Below, piece by piece: positions 9,745 to 18,191 of a DNA stretch of 64,000 nt (the first letter of the stretch is position 1; each line of letters begins with the position of its first letter). The notes under the pieces were generated by a model. It searched no databases, was not told where the DNA came from, and saw only the letters and a program-made list of their open reading frames with translations. The stretch is taken from assembly GCA_016713105.1 (NCBI GenBank), contig JADJPS010000007.1, forward strand, positions 247,136-311,135, given 5' to 3'. A program made the position numbers and the translations under genes. The stretch comes from Devosia sp. (GTDB lineage Bacteria > Pseudomonadota > Alphaproteobacteria > Rhizobiales > Devosiaceae).

Positions 9745-11457
9745 ATGGCCAACCTGGCGCAGGCTCTCGCCGCTGACGACCTTCCCGCGCTCACCGACCG
9801 CATTGCGGCGGCCGCCGATGGCCTTGCGCCGCCGCGCGACGCCATCGAAGGCGCCTTCGTCAGCATCGGCGACCGCCTTTCCGCCTGCGCCGCGATCCTC
9901 GGCCGGCTCACCCGGACCTTCGAGGCGCTGCCGGCCGAACTCGAGAGCACCGAGCTTGCCGAGGCCACCGACCGGCTGGCGATCGTGGGACGTCGCGCCC
10001 TTGCCATCTCCGCCGAACTGGGGGCCGAGCAGGAAACACTCTCCCGCATGGCACAGGTGGTTGCCGCCGCCGGACACCCGATTGCCGAGCTGCGGCGCAC
10101 GGTCAAGATGACCGGTATCGTCGCCGTCAATGCCCGCGTCGTGGCAGCGAGCGTGGTCAGCGAACGTGACGACTTCAGCGTGTTCACCACCGACATTGCC
10201 GAACTGTCGGGCTCGGCGGCCGAGACCGTGACGGACTTCGCCCGTGTCTACGGCATGCTGTGCCGGGTCGTCACCGAGGCCGCCACGGCACGCAGCAATT
10301 TCGAGGCGGCCCATTGCGACGCACTGACGGCGCTGGCGCAGGACCTCGAACGGGGGCTGGGCTCGGTCAATGCCCAGCGCGCCCGATCGCTCGCGGCGAG
10401 CGCCGACACTGGCCGGATGTCGCGTGCCATCGCCGAGCGGGTCGCCGAAATCGTCATGGCGCTGCAGGTCGGCGACGCCACGCGGCAGCGCGTCGAGCAC
10501 GTCGCGATGGCTCTGGGCGAGTTGGGTGGGGCCGAGGACGACCTGGTCGCCTCGATCGCCGAACTGCAGCACCGGCAGCTGGTCGCCGCACGGGAGACGC
10601 TGGTCGAGGAGATGGCCGCCGGCGAAGCCGCCCTGTCGCAGCTGTGCCGGGACACCGAGACAGTTCTCGAGCACACGCGCGCCGTGCACGGAGCGGCAGC
10701 AGGCAGTTCCGGCCTTGTACCGCTGCACGCTGCCCTCCGCGAGGCGGTGGCCCTGCTGGCCGACTGCGAGGCCGAACGCAACAAGCTCGCGCAGGTGGCC
10801 GGCGCGGTCGCCGACACCGTGCGAGTGCTGCTCGGCCATGTCGAGGCGGTACAGGAGATCGAGTACAAGATGCGACTGCTCAGCCTCAACGCCGCGGTCA
10901 AGTGCGCCCAGCTCGGTCCGCGCGGCCGGGCCCTCGACGTGATCTCCCAGCAGTTGCGCGCGCTGACCGGCGAGACCGTGGTGTCGGCGCACGGCGCGGT
11001 GGAGCAACTGACCGAGGCCGCCAGATTCGCGGCCGCCTTCACCAGCAGTACTGTCGAGGGTGCTGCGGGAGGCGTTGGCGAGCTCGAACGCGAGGCGACG
11101 GCGGCGCTGACATTGTTCTCCACAGTCTCCGATCGCCTGCGGCAGGCCCTCGACGAGCTGCGCCGGGATGGGCCCATTGTCGCCCGCCAGCTGGCCGAGG
11201 CGATGGACGATCTGGGCCGGCATGCCGCCCTGTCGGAAGCGCTGAGCGACGCCGAGATCGCCGTCGCCGAACTGGCCGCTTGTGCGCCGCCGACGGCCCC
11301 TGCCGGGGAGGTCGCGACCAGCCTGCTGTCGGCGCTGCGCCGCCGATACACCATGGATCAGGAACGCCGCCTCCATGATGCCTTCACCGGCATCGACCAT
11401 GCCCAGACCGAGCCACGCGGTGACTCGACCGGCGACATCGACGACCTGCTGTTCTAG
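9745..11457 (+). CDS. Cytoplasmic MCP-like helical protein at the end of the che operon
   Basis: A 570-residue, alanine-rich, nearly all-helical protein without signal peptide or membrane segment. Two stretches resemble the receptor signalling tip: MRLLSLNAAVKCAQLGPRG followed by ALDVISQQLRALTGETV, and earlier MTGIVAVNARVVAASVV followed by FTTDIAELSGSA. This suggests a degenerate, soluble receptor-like scaffold, perhaps for array assembly. Homologues are usually annotated only as chemotaxis protein. It follows cheB by two bases and ends in an acidic tail (DIDDLLF). The stop codon shares a CTAG palindrome with the stop of the convergent doxX gene. Confidence 0.7.
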   Translation: MANLAQALAADDLPALTDRIAAAADGLAPPRDAIEGAFVSIGDRLSACAAILGRLTRTFEALPAELESTELAEATDRLAIVGRRALAISAELGAEQETLSRMAQVVAAAGHPIAELRRTVKMTGIVAVNARVVAASVVSERDDFSVFTTDIAELSGSAAETVTDFARVYGMLCRVVTEAATARSNFEAAHCDALTALAQDLERGLGSVNAQRARSLAASADTGRMSRAIAERVAEIVMALQVGDATRQRVEHVAMALGELGGAEDDLVASIAELQHRQLVAARETLVEEMAAGEAALSQLCRDTETVLEHTRAVHGAAAGSSGLVPLHAALREAVALLADCEAERNKLAQVAGAVADTVRVLLGHVEAVQEIEYKMRLLSLNAAVKCAQLGPRGRALDVISQQLRALTGETVVSAHGAVEQLTEAARFAAAFTSSTVEGAAGGVGELEREATAALTLFSTVSDRLRQALDELRRDGPIVARQLAEAMDDLGRHAALSEALSDAEIAVAELAACAPPTAPAGEVATSLLSALRRRYTMDQERRLHDAFTGIDHAQTEPRGDSTGDIDDLLF

Positions 11458-11884
11458 ATCGGTACCCGGCAGCGATCGGCCAGCGCCATCGCGGCCCAGG
11501 GCAGGTGGAAGTTCAGGAACCCGTCGGGAACCGTCAGCTGGATGACGATGGTCATGGCCAGGATGCCGAGCGCCGCGTAGCGCGTGAACAGGCCGAGCAC
11601 CAGCAGCACCGGCAGCACGATCTCCCCGTCCCGGCCAGGAACGCCGCCACGAGTGGAAACGGGTAGGCGATCGCCTGTCCGAAGATGTGGAGCTTGAACT
11701 CCTGCTCGAACAGGTACCGCGCCCCGCCCGACAGGCTGAGGAAGCCGTCCCACTTCGTCATCCCCGACCGCCAGAACGGAATCGCGAGCGCCACCCGCAG
11801 CGCAGCCTGCGACACGCTGTGCGGAAGCGCGGCAATCAGCCGGTCGCCACCACGGCAGAGCCGACCGACCTGTTGAGCGAGCAT
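11454..11884 (-). pseudogene. doxX: DoxX-family membrane protein, last gene of bufferin operon (frameshift)
   Basis: A DoxX-type protein of about 143 residues with four predicted membrane helices. The N-terminal part has ALRVALAIPFWRSGMTKWDGF, and the C-terminal part EIVLPVLLVLGLFTRYAALGI then LTVPDGFLNFHLPWAAMALA. The two parts are in different frames joined near 11637, where a base is missing or added next to a GGGACGGGG stretch. DoxX proteins commonly close bufA-bufB-bufC operons and probably link the modification or export step to the membrane electron chain. The start at 11884 lies four bases after the bufC stop. Confidence 0.75.
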
Positions 11885-11888
11885 GGCG

Positions 11889-12647
11889 TCAGTCCTTTCG
11901 TGTCGATGAGGAGAAGGCACCGATGGAGGAGAGGCCCACGAGTGCGCGGCCGAAGTCGAAATCGGGGTGCTGGTCGAGCGTGTGCGCGGCGGCAGCGGCG
12001 ATCGTCGCCCCGGACAGCAGTTCACCACAGAATCCCGCGTCCGCGCTCGGGATGACGGTGACGTTCACCTCGGCCCCCGGTCGCGACACGAGCACCGACT
12101 CCGCCCCCGGACGAACCGCCACGCCGGCGGCGTGGTGGGCAGACCAGATCGACCCGATCGGATACGCCGACCGGACCAGCGCCGCCGCCGGATGCGCCGC
12201 AAGCCCGAAGCTGCCCAGGTCCTCGGCCGCGAGCGAAGCCAGGTGCCCGATCGACAGCGGCTGCTCGTCCCTGGCATTGTAGGCGACGCTCCAGGCCTGC
12301 TCGAGGCGGGCGACATCGGCGAGATAGGGCACCGGACGCGCGCCCTCGAAGCCCTCGATGAAGGCAGCGAAGTCGGATGCGTAGTGCATCATGATCGGCG
12401 AGGTTGGCTTGTGCGAGGCCACGTACAGGCGTGCCATGGCGGTGAAGAACTCCTCGCCCACCAGCGTTGCACAGACCGGATACTTGGCGGCAACGACCCC
12501 GACGAGCCCGACATGCACGTTGTTGCGATAGACCGCGAAGCGCTTCTCGTCCGCGTCGCCGCGGTAGGAAACGACGCCGGCCGGAACTGGCAGGGTCGGG
12601 TCGAGGACTGCTGCAGCGAAGGCCTCCTGCCCGACAACAATGCTCAT
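11889..12647 (-). CDS. bufC: BufC-type (DUF2063/HvfC) partner protein of a RiPP-modifying enzyme
   Basis: A 252-residue protein with the DUF2063 signature: FAVYRNNVHVGLVGVVAAKYP, LVGEEFFTAMARLYVASHKP and YLADVARLEQAWSVAYNA. In bufferin and methanobactin-like systems this partner (BufC/MbnC type) forms a complex with the DUF692 iron enzyme and recruits the precursor peptide. The start at 12647 overlaps the bufB stop by ATGA, indicating coupled synthesis of the two subunits. Older annotation calls this a putative DNA-binding domain, which the context does not support. Confidence 0.88.
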   Translation of the reverse strand: MSIVVGQEAFAAAVLDPTLPVPAGVVSYRGDADEKRFAVYRNNVHVGLVGVVAAKYPVCATLVGEEFFTAMARLYVASHKPTSPIMMHYASDFAAFIEGFEGARPVPYLADVARLEQAWSVAYNARDEQPLSIGHLASLAAEDLGSFGLAAHPAAALVRSAYPIGSIWSAHHAAGVAVRPGAESVLVSRPGAEVNVTVIPSADAGFCGELLSGATIAAAAAHTLDQHPDFDFGRALVGLSSIGAFSSSTRKD

Positions 12648-13522
12648 GATGCCATCCGCCGGACGCTCGGTGCCCCGCTCGACGAACCGGCGGAGGCGAT
12701 TGCCGCGTCGACGAGAGCGGCCTCGTCGGCCAGCACGTCGAAGGCCGGCACGCTGTTGTCCCACTCGACCAGCGTCGGCTGCGGCCCGGTGCGTCCGAGC
12801 GTATGGCGGAACAGCGCCCAGACGTCCGGGCTGACGCGCGAGGCATGGGCGTCGATCAGCAGTCGCTCGCCCGCCGCATCGACCGCCTCATCGTAGCCGG
12901 CAAGGTGGATCTCGCCCACATGCTCGACCGGGAAGCGGTCGACATAGGCGAACGGATCGACGCGGTGATTGACCGAGGAGACCATGACATTGTTGACATC
13001 GAGCAGCAGGCCGCAGCCGGTGCGTCCGGCGACGCCAGCGAGAAAGTCGATTTCCGCAATGGTGCTTTCTGCAAACAGCACATAGGTCGAGGGGTTCTCG
13101 AGCAGCATGCGGCGGCCCAGGGCCTGCTGCACCTGGTCCACGTGGGCGGCGACCCTGTCGAGGGTTGCCCCGGTGTAGGGCAGCGGCAGCAGGTCGTTCA
13201 GCGCCGACTCCCCATGCGATGACCAGGCAAGGTGCTCGGAAAAGGACTGCGGACGGTAGCGCTCGATCAGCGATCTCAGCCGCCGCAGGTGGTCGAGGCT
13301 GAGCCGGTCTTCTCCGCCGATGGAGAGGCCGACCCCGTGCAGCGACAGCGGATACCTGCCGCAGACGGCTTCGAGGTATCGATGCGGCGGTCCGCCGTCG
13401 CCCATGTAGTTTTCGGCGTGAACCTCGAAAAACCCGATATCCGGGACAGTCTCGAGAATCTGCGTGTAGTGCTGTGGCTTGAGCCCCAGGCCGGCCCTGG
13501 CCGGCAGACGCTTCGCGCTCAT
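12644..13522 (-). CDS. bufB: BufB-type DUF692 multinuclear iron enzyme
   Basis: A 292-residue TIM-barrel protein of the DUF692/UPF0276 (MNIO) family. Visible metal-ligand strands are FFEVHAENYMGDGG, LSLHGVGLSIGG, SEHLAWSSHG, LLENPSTY, GLLLDVNNVMVS and GEIHLAGYDEAVD. Such enzymes use a mixed-valent iron cluster and oxygen to convert cysteines of a precursor peptide into heterocycles. In bufferins the products bind copper. The start at 13522 is preferred because AGGAG lies 6-10 bases upstream; longer starts lack this. It sits between bufA and bufC. Confidence 0.92.
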   Translation of the reverse strand: MSAKRLPARAGLGLKPQHYTQILETVPDIGFFEVHAENYMGDGGPPHRYLEAVCGRYPLSLHGVGLSIGGEDRLSLDHLRRLRSLIERYRPQSFSEHLAWSSHGESALNDLLPLPYTGATLDRVAAHVDQVQQALGRRMLLENPSTYVLFAESTIAEIDFLAGVAGRTGCGLLLDVNNVMVSSVNHRVDPFAYVDRFPVEHVGEIHLAGYDEAVDAAGERLLIDAHASRVSPDVWALFRHTLGRTGPQPTLVEWDNSVPAFDVLADEAALVDAAIASAGSSSGAPSVRRMAS

Positions 13523-13582
13523 GCTCGCTCCTGCTCCAGATGAGGCCCGGAAACCCGCGGTCGGGTCTCCGGGCACGACCGA

Positions 13583-13876
13583 TCAGGCCTGCGGCAGATC
13601 GCGATCGAGCGCCTCGAGCGCCCCCTTGCGGTCGCCGTCGAGCGACATGGTGAGGCAGGTGCCCGACGGCACGGCCTTCCAGGCGTTGCCCTGGTAGTCG
13701 ATGACCGACGTGCCGGCACAGGTGGTGCCCGGTCCAGCCGCACAGTCGTTCTGGCCGGCCAGCGCCACGCCATAGCATTTCTCGGTGGCATCCTGGGCCA
13801 CGGCGCCGGTGACCGAGGCCCCGGCAAGGGCGGACAGCAGCGAGGCGGCGAGGACGACAGACGAAACACGGTTCAT
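13583..13876 (-). CDS. bufA: Bufferin-type precursor (DUF2282) with signal peptide and four cysteines
   Basis: A 97-residue precursor. A cleavable signal peptide ends at about residue 28 (SVTGAVAQD). The mature part contains four cysteines in the DUF2282 pattern: EKCYG, NDCAAG, TTCAGTS and SGTC. In known bufferins cysteines are modified by BufB/BufC before export and the product binds copper in the periplasm, giving copper tolerance. A strong ribosome-binding site (CAAGGAGAAC) precedes the ATG at 13876. It is the promoter-proximal gene of a four-gene operon. The C-terminal tail (GALEALDRDLPQA) is family-variable. Confidence 0.9.
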   Translation of the reverse strand: MNRVSSVVLAASLLSALAGASVTGAVAQDATEKCYGVALAGQNDCAAGPGTTCAGTSVIDYQGNAWKAVPSGTCLTMSLDGDRKGALEALDRDLPQA

Positions 13877-14103
13877 TGCGAGTTCTCCTTGCATTTTTGG
13901 CGGACCCTGACTGGCTCCGTAGCGGGTAGTTCGCCCGACCATGCCGATCGTTACCTCGCGGCCGGTCACTGCTCCGTGATCGGCACCGCAGTCGACTCTG
14001 GCGGGTGCCGACCGGCCGGTCTCGACAGGGGACCTTGCGCGCTTCCCGGCAGCGCCGGGTTTGGTGTAACAGGGACGCCTGGGCGACCACGGGGAGACAG
14101 GGC

Positions 14104-14718
14104 GTGTCGGGAACAAAGCCACGGCGAGTGGGTCGGCCGCCCACCATGGACGCGCCCCGCGAGACCATCCTGCGCGCCGCCTCGGACCTGTTCGCCCATC
14201 ACGGCTTCGCCGCAACATCGCTGCTCGACATTGCCGGCGCGGTCGGGGTCTCCAAGGCGGCGGTCTACCACTACTTCCCCACCAAGCAGGTGATCTACGA
14301 GGCGATCGTGGCGGACATCCTGCAGCGCCTCTACGACCATGTGTCCGCCGCAGTGCCGCCCGACGGCGCCGGCGCCCCGACCCGCCTGCACACGGCGATG
14401 CGGGCGCATGCCGAGTTCTTCGAGATGAACTACACCGAGTATGTCACCCTGCTGCACGGCTTCGGCGGGCTCAGCCGCGTCGTCAGCGACGACGAGCGGA
14501 CCATCCGCCGGCGCTATGAGACCATGTTCCGGACCATCATCGCCACGGGCATCGAAGCCGGCGAGCTGCGCGACGCCAACGCCGCAGTGGTGGCACGCGG
14601 CGCGCTCTCGATGCTCAACTGGATGACGCGCTGGTTCGACCCGAAGGGTGCGCGCCGCGCAGTCGAATTCGCGGACGACTATTTCGACATGCTGGCCCAT
14701 GGCATTCTCGCGCCGTGA
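14104..14718 (+). CDS. TetR/AcrR-family transcriptional regulator
   Basis: A regulator of about 204 residues. The helix-turn-helix is clear: RETILRAASDLFAHHGF, TSLLDIAGAVGVSKAAVYHY and FPTKQVIYEAI. The C-terminal ligand domain has no recognisable specificity. The GTG at 14104 follows GGGGAGA; an ATG at 14146 (MDAPRE) is an alternative start. It is divergent from bufA with about 225 bases between them. It could control the bufferin operon or the lost aldehyde dehydrogenase gene whose remnant follows on the other strand. Neither target can be proved from sequence. Confidence 0.88.
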   Translation: MSGTKPRRVGRPPTMDAPRETILRAASDLFAHHGFAATSLLDIAGAVGVSKAAVYHYFPTKQVIYEAIVADILQRLYDHVSAAVPPDGAGAPTRLHTAMRAHAEFFEMNYTEYVTLLHGFGGLSRVVSDDERTIRRRYETMFRTIIATGIEAGELRDANAAVVARGALSMLNWMTRWFDPKGARRAVEFADDYFDMLAHGILAP

Positions 14719-14731
14719 TGGCGTTCCACGG

Positions 14732-14836
14732 CTAGTTCCAGCCCGAGATCGACTTGACGACCAGGTACTCCTCGAGACCCCACCTGCCGCCCTCGCGGCC
14801 GCCACCGGAAAAGCCCACCCCGCCGAACGGCGCGCC
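14732..14836 (-). pseudogene. Aldehyde dehydrogenase, C-terminal remnant
   Basis: Only the last 33 or so codons of an NAD-dependent aldehyde dehydrogenase remain: APFGGVGFSGGGREGG then RWGLEEYLVVKSISGWN and TAG. This matches the family's conserved C-terminal PFGG..SG.GREGG..GLEEY pattern. Upstream coding sequence is absent and is replaced by a truncated LuxR-type gene on the other strand, marking a deletion or recombination junction near 14840-14870. Confidence 0.72.
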
Positions 14837-14865
14837 GGCGCCGCGCGGCTGATGCCGCAACGGCC

Positions 14866-15342
14866 ATGTCAGGTCGACATTTTTCCATCGAGACCGGCCA
14901 TCTACACTGCGCAGACGTAGAGGTCGAAGGCCAGCTCCTCGGCCGGATCCGGCACATGCTCCGTGGAGGAAATGTAACGGACCCGCTAGCGATCGCTCGC
15001 GGCGAAGGTCGTCGCCCCATATTCGTGCAGCCGATCCTGCTCGATACCGGCGGTGCGGCACAACCCGGCGAAGGGTCCGTGTTGCTGTTGGTGACGGATC
15101 TCGAGCTTCCGCTCGAACGCGACGCGGTGGGGGCCCTGCAACTACTCGGACTGTCGCCGGCGGAGGCCAGGATCGCCGACCTCGTCGGCTCCGGACACCC
15201 TCCGAAGGAAGCCGCACGGCGCCTCGGCAATACCGAAGGCACCGTGCGTTTCTCGCTCAACCAGATCTATCGCAAGCTCGGCATCAGCCGCCAGAGTGAA
15301 CTGGCCCGGCTGGTCGCGCGCATTCAAGCGACAGGCATCTAG
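14866..15342 (+). CDS. LuxR-type HTH regulator, N-terminally truncated
   Basis: The last 65 residues form a LuxR/GerE helix-turn-helix: LGLSPAEARIADLVGSG, PPKEAARRLGNTEGTVRFSLNQIYRKLGISRQSELARL is split by the recognition turn. The upstream part (about 93 residues) looks like the second half of a PAS-like sensor (PIFVQPILLDTGG). Family members of this type are about 350-380 residues, so most of the N-terminus is missing. The break coincides with the aldehyde dehydrogenase remnant, suggesting one deletion fused the two. Function uncertain. Confidence 0.6.
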   Translation: MSGRHFSIETGHLHCADVEVEGQLLGRIRHMLRGGNVTDPLAIARGEGRRPIFVQPILLDTGGAAQPGEGSVLLLVTDLELPLERDAVGALQLLGLSPAEARIADLVGSGHPPKEAARRLGNTEGTVRFSLNQIYRKLGISRQSELARLVARIQATGI

Positions 15343-15665
15343 TATCACCTCGTCGGCGCCTCAAGCAGAGCTGTTGTCGCGGGGACGATACCGCCATCGG
15401 TATCACGCTCGGACTAAGGGGGCGGGACGCTATCAGAGTAGGTGCAAGCCCGCGCACTTCTGCGGTGCACTTGGGACCGCGAACATGAATGTGGCAGCGC
15501 TGTCCTGGATTGAGGGCAGCATTTGACGCGCCGATGGGGCGACGGCCCATCAATCGTCAAAGATAACCGTTTTCCGGTTAACGTGTCAGTGGTACTATTG
15601 AACCGTTGGCGCGCGTCATGAAGTCGACTTGTTTCGTTCGCGCGCTCGTAAAGTGAGCGCACGAA
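15343..15665. other. Intergenic region without recognised gene
   Basis: About 320 bases between the LuxR remnant and the HGG-motif gene. I see no conserved reading frame, RNA gene or clear repeat. Base composition drops toward 15560-15620 (AT-rich run around AAAGATAACCGTTTTCCGG), where a promoter for the next gene may lie. Confidence 0.4.
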
Positions 15666-16016
15666 ATGTCATCAATCCCCCATACCCGTGAGCCTGCGAC
15701 GGAAACCACTGCCGGACCAATGCCTTGGGATATGTTCGCGGAGTTACCTCACCGGCAGCTCTGCGGTGTCTGCACAGGAGCGGGCGTGCGGTGTCGCAAG
15801 CTGATCGTGCCGGGTCGCGGGCGTTGCCGCTCTCACGGCGGCGCCGCCGGGGCGCCATTCGGGCCGCGCAACGGCAACTGGAAGACTGGCGCGTACTCAC
15901 AGGCGACCAAGCTGCTCGATCGCGCGCAGAGCGCCGAGCTGCGTCGGCTCTACAAGCTCGGCCAGGAGATCGGATTGTTTCCGAAGCGCGGGCAGCGCAG
16001 GGGACCGATCGACTAA
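15666..16016 (+). CDS. Small HGG-motif protein of mobile-element type
   Basis: A 116-residue basic protein. It has the arrangement CGVCTGAGVRCRKLIVPGRG, then RCRSHGGAAGAPFGPRNGNW. Small proteins with C-x-G-x-x-x-G-x-x-C-R and RCRxHGG signatures are frequent in prophages and integrated elements of proteobacteria; the cysteines and histidine may bind zinc. No function is established. A preceding AT-rich region differs in composition from the flanks, in keeping with acquisition. The start at 15666 is the only ATG upstream of the motif. Confidence 0.55.
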   Translation: MSSIPHTREPATETTAGPMPWDMFAELPHRQLCGVCTGAGVRCRKLIVPGRGRCRSHGGAAGAPFGPRNGNWKTGAYSQATKLLDRAQSAELRRLYKLGQEIGLFPKRGQRRGPID

Positions 16017-16307
16017 CTTGACGCTCCGTCTTGATGCGGCGCAAGATCGGCGGAAGTCATCCTTCGGCAAGACGGGGGCAATCGAACCCGGCGGGCAGGA
16101 GGTGCGGGGCCTTCGCCCCGAGGCGTCGGGCCATCGTCGGAATCCGCATCGTCGTCGGTCGTGGTTCCCCGCCGACACGGCTCCGGATGGCCCCGTCTGG
16201 TTGGCGCTGCCGGCGACTCCCATCCCGGTCGCCCCCCCCCGCGAACCCCGATGTTTGGTGCTTCGGGGGGCCAACCAGGCCGGCCGTCGGGAACGGTCGG
16301 CGCTGCG

Positions 16308-17090
16308 TTACTCGTGCATCGAGAGTTTGCGACCGCTGGCGATCAGGTGTTCCTGCAACACGGCGCGTTGCTCATCGGTCACGTCGATCGGCAACACGAA
16401 GCATATCGTCGCCTGCACCTCGCCATGCATGCCCAAGATGGGGACGGCGAGGCATTGGGAGAAGCTGTTGATCAGCCCGCGGGTGATCACGATGCTCTTG
16501 CCGCGCGCGGCAAGGCACTCCACGATGAACCCCTCGATGTCGACCACGCGGCGGTCGGGCAGGACCAGGTCTTCGGGCTCGATGAGATCACGGATCTCGG
16601 CGGGGGTCATGTGCGAGAGCAGCAACCGGCCCGACGCTGTCCACGGGATCGGGAACTGCGACCCCACCTCCGAACTGATGCGCATCGGCCGCGAGCCGGG
16701 ATGCGTGTGGATGATGGCCTGCCGGTTGCGGTTGAGCACACACAGTTCGCTGGTCTCGCCGGTCATCTTCGACAAGGCCTCCACTTCCGACGAGCCGCGC
16801 CGGATGAGCTCGTTGTCGCGGAAGTAATTGATGCCGTACAGGTACATCGCCCGGCCGAAATACACCCTGTTGTCGTCGCCGCTGACCTCGAGCATGCCGG
16901 CCTCGGTCAGCACCCGGACGATCTCGTAGATGGTGGAGCGCGGCGCCCCGAGCGCCTTGGGCAGGTCGGCGACGCGAACCGGCCGGCCGCGGCCGTTAAG
17001 GTAGGCGAACAGCGTCAGCACGCGGTCTATGCCGCGCTCGCGATTTCCCCCCGACACGACCGATGCGGAAACGGTGCCTTGCTCATTCAC
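16308..17090 (-). CDS. IclR-family transcriptional regulator
   Basis: A regulator of about 260 residues. The N-terminal winged HTH reads GIDRVLTLFAYLNG, VADLPKALGAPRSTIYEIVRVL. The C-terminal IclR effector domain contains SQFPIPWTASGRLLLSHM and GLINSFSQCLAVPIL. I chose the GTG at 17090 because AGAGG lies upstream; the ATG at 17123 lacks a ribosome site. It is divergent from the ABC transporter/PLP-enzyme operon, with about 140 bases between, so it most likely controls that operon in response to its substrate or an intermediate. Confidence 0.88.
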   Translation of the reverse strand: MNEQGTVSASVVSGGNRERGIDRVLTLFAYLNGRGRPVRVADLPKALGAPRSTIYEIVRVLTEAGMLEVSGDDNRVYFGRAMYLYGINYFRDNELIRRGSSEVEALSKMTGETSELCVLNRNRQAIIHTHPGSRPMRISSEVGSQFPIPWTASGRLLLSHMTPAEIRDLIEPEDLVLPDRRVVDIEGFIVECLAARGKSIVITRGLINSFSQCLAVPILGMHGEVQATICFVLPIDVTDEQRAVLQEHLIASGRKLSMHE

Positions 17091-17229
17091 GGACGTCGAT
17101 CCTCTATTGCCAACTAGGGTCATTTGCCAATAGCGTCTCAAATATCGGATTGCTGTCCGATATACCAGACAAAACCTTGGCATGGTATTGCCCGGGCGGG
17201 ACACCACACTTTGGCAAACGGAGGCGACT

Positions 17230-18108
17230 ATGACGGAAAATTCTAAGCGCCGGGAGTTCTTGAAGCTCGGAATGGGCGGTGCCGTGTTGGCCGGGGCGGC
17301 CGCGGCAGTTGCGTTGAGCGCCCAGAAGGCAGTGGCTCAGTCGGCCGAGAACAGTCTGCTGCGGACTGTCATCGATCGCGGCCACCTGATCGTCGGCACC
17401 GGCAGCACCAATGCGCCCTGGCATTTCGAGGACGAGGCCGGCAAGCTCGTCGGCATGGACATCACTATGGCCAAGATTCTCGCCAAGGGCCTGTTCGACG
17501 ACGAGACCAAGGTCGAGTTCGTGCTGCAGGACCCGGCGCAGCGCATCCCCAACATCGTCACCGGCAAGGTGGACATCACCATCCAGTTCATGACGATGTC
17601 CGCCAACCGGGCACAGCTGGTCGCCTTCCCGCGGCCTTACTACGTGGAGGGTGTGTCGCTGCTCTCGAGCCCGAATGGCAAGATGAAGAGCTTCGAGGAA
17701 CTGACGGCCGGTGGCGCCAATACGCGCATCTCGATCCTGCAGAACGTCGGCGCCGAAGAGGCCGTGCACAAGGTGCTGCCGGAAGCGCAGGTGATGCAGA
17801 TCGACACCCAGGCCAACGTCATCGCGGCGCTGGAAGCCGGACGTGTCGACGGCGCCGCCGTCGACCTGTCCACGGTCAAGTGGCTCGTCGCCCGCAATCC
17901 CGAGAAGTATGCCGATAGCGGCTTTGCGTGGGAATCGATGCTGTACGGGGCTGCGCTCCGCCAAGGCGATCCCGACTGGCTGAACTTCGTCTCGACGACT
18001 TTCGAGATCGCGATGTTCGGTAACGATACTGCCCTCTACGATGCGGCATTCCTCGAATACTTCGGGACCAAGGTTCCCGACCGCAAGACGGGCTTCCCGT
18101 CGCACTGA
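17230..18108 (+). CDS. Tat-exported amino-acid-type ABC substrate-binding protein
   Basis: A 292-residue periplasmic binding protein of the family-3 (amino acid) class. The signal is of Tat type: KRREFLKLGMGG followed by AAAVALSAQKAVAQS. The mature domain has LRTVIDRGHLIVGTG, FEDEAGKLVGMDITMAKILA, and GKVDITIQFMTMSANRAQ. The ATG at 17230 follows CGGAGG. It is the first gene of a transporter operon with two permeases and an ATPase. The substrate is probably a small amino compound, given the RidA and PLP enzymes downstream. Confidence 0.88.
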   Translation: MTENSKRREFLKLGMGGAVLAGAAAAVALSAQKAVAQSAENSLLRTVIDRGHLIVGTGSTNAPWHFEDEAGKLVGMDITMAKILAKGLFDDETKVEFVLQDPAQRIPNIVTGKVDITIQFMTMSANRAQLVAFPRPYYVEGVSLLSSPNGKMKSFEELTAGGANTRISILQNVGAEEAVHKVLPEAQVMQIDTQANVIAALEAGRVDGAAVDLSTVKWLVARNPEKYADSGFAWESMLYGAALRQGDPDWLNFVSTTFEIAMFGNDTALYDAAFLEYFGTKVPDRKTGFPSH

Positions 18109-18191
18109 TGTCACTTGCGGCCGGCGCCCCGAGGGCGTCGGCCGTCGACTTTGGCTGGTGCCGATCGGCCGGCGGGAGACGGGGAGCGGGT

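Noticed and set aside
14732..14836. Sulfolactaldehyde dehydrogenase missing from the catabolic locus
   Set aside because: Only a C-terminal scrap remains and it is more than 30 kb from the locus, so there is no reason to connect them.
16200..16300. Rho-independent terminator after the IclR gene
   Set aside because: GC-rich imperfect stems are present but without a T-run and with several competing foldings.
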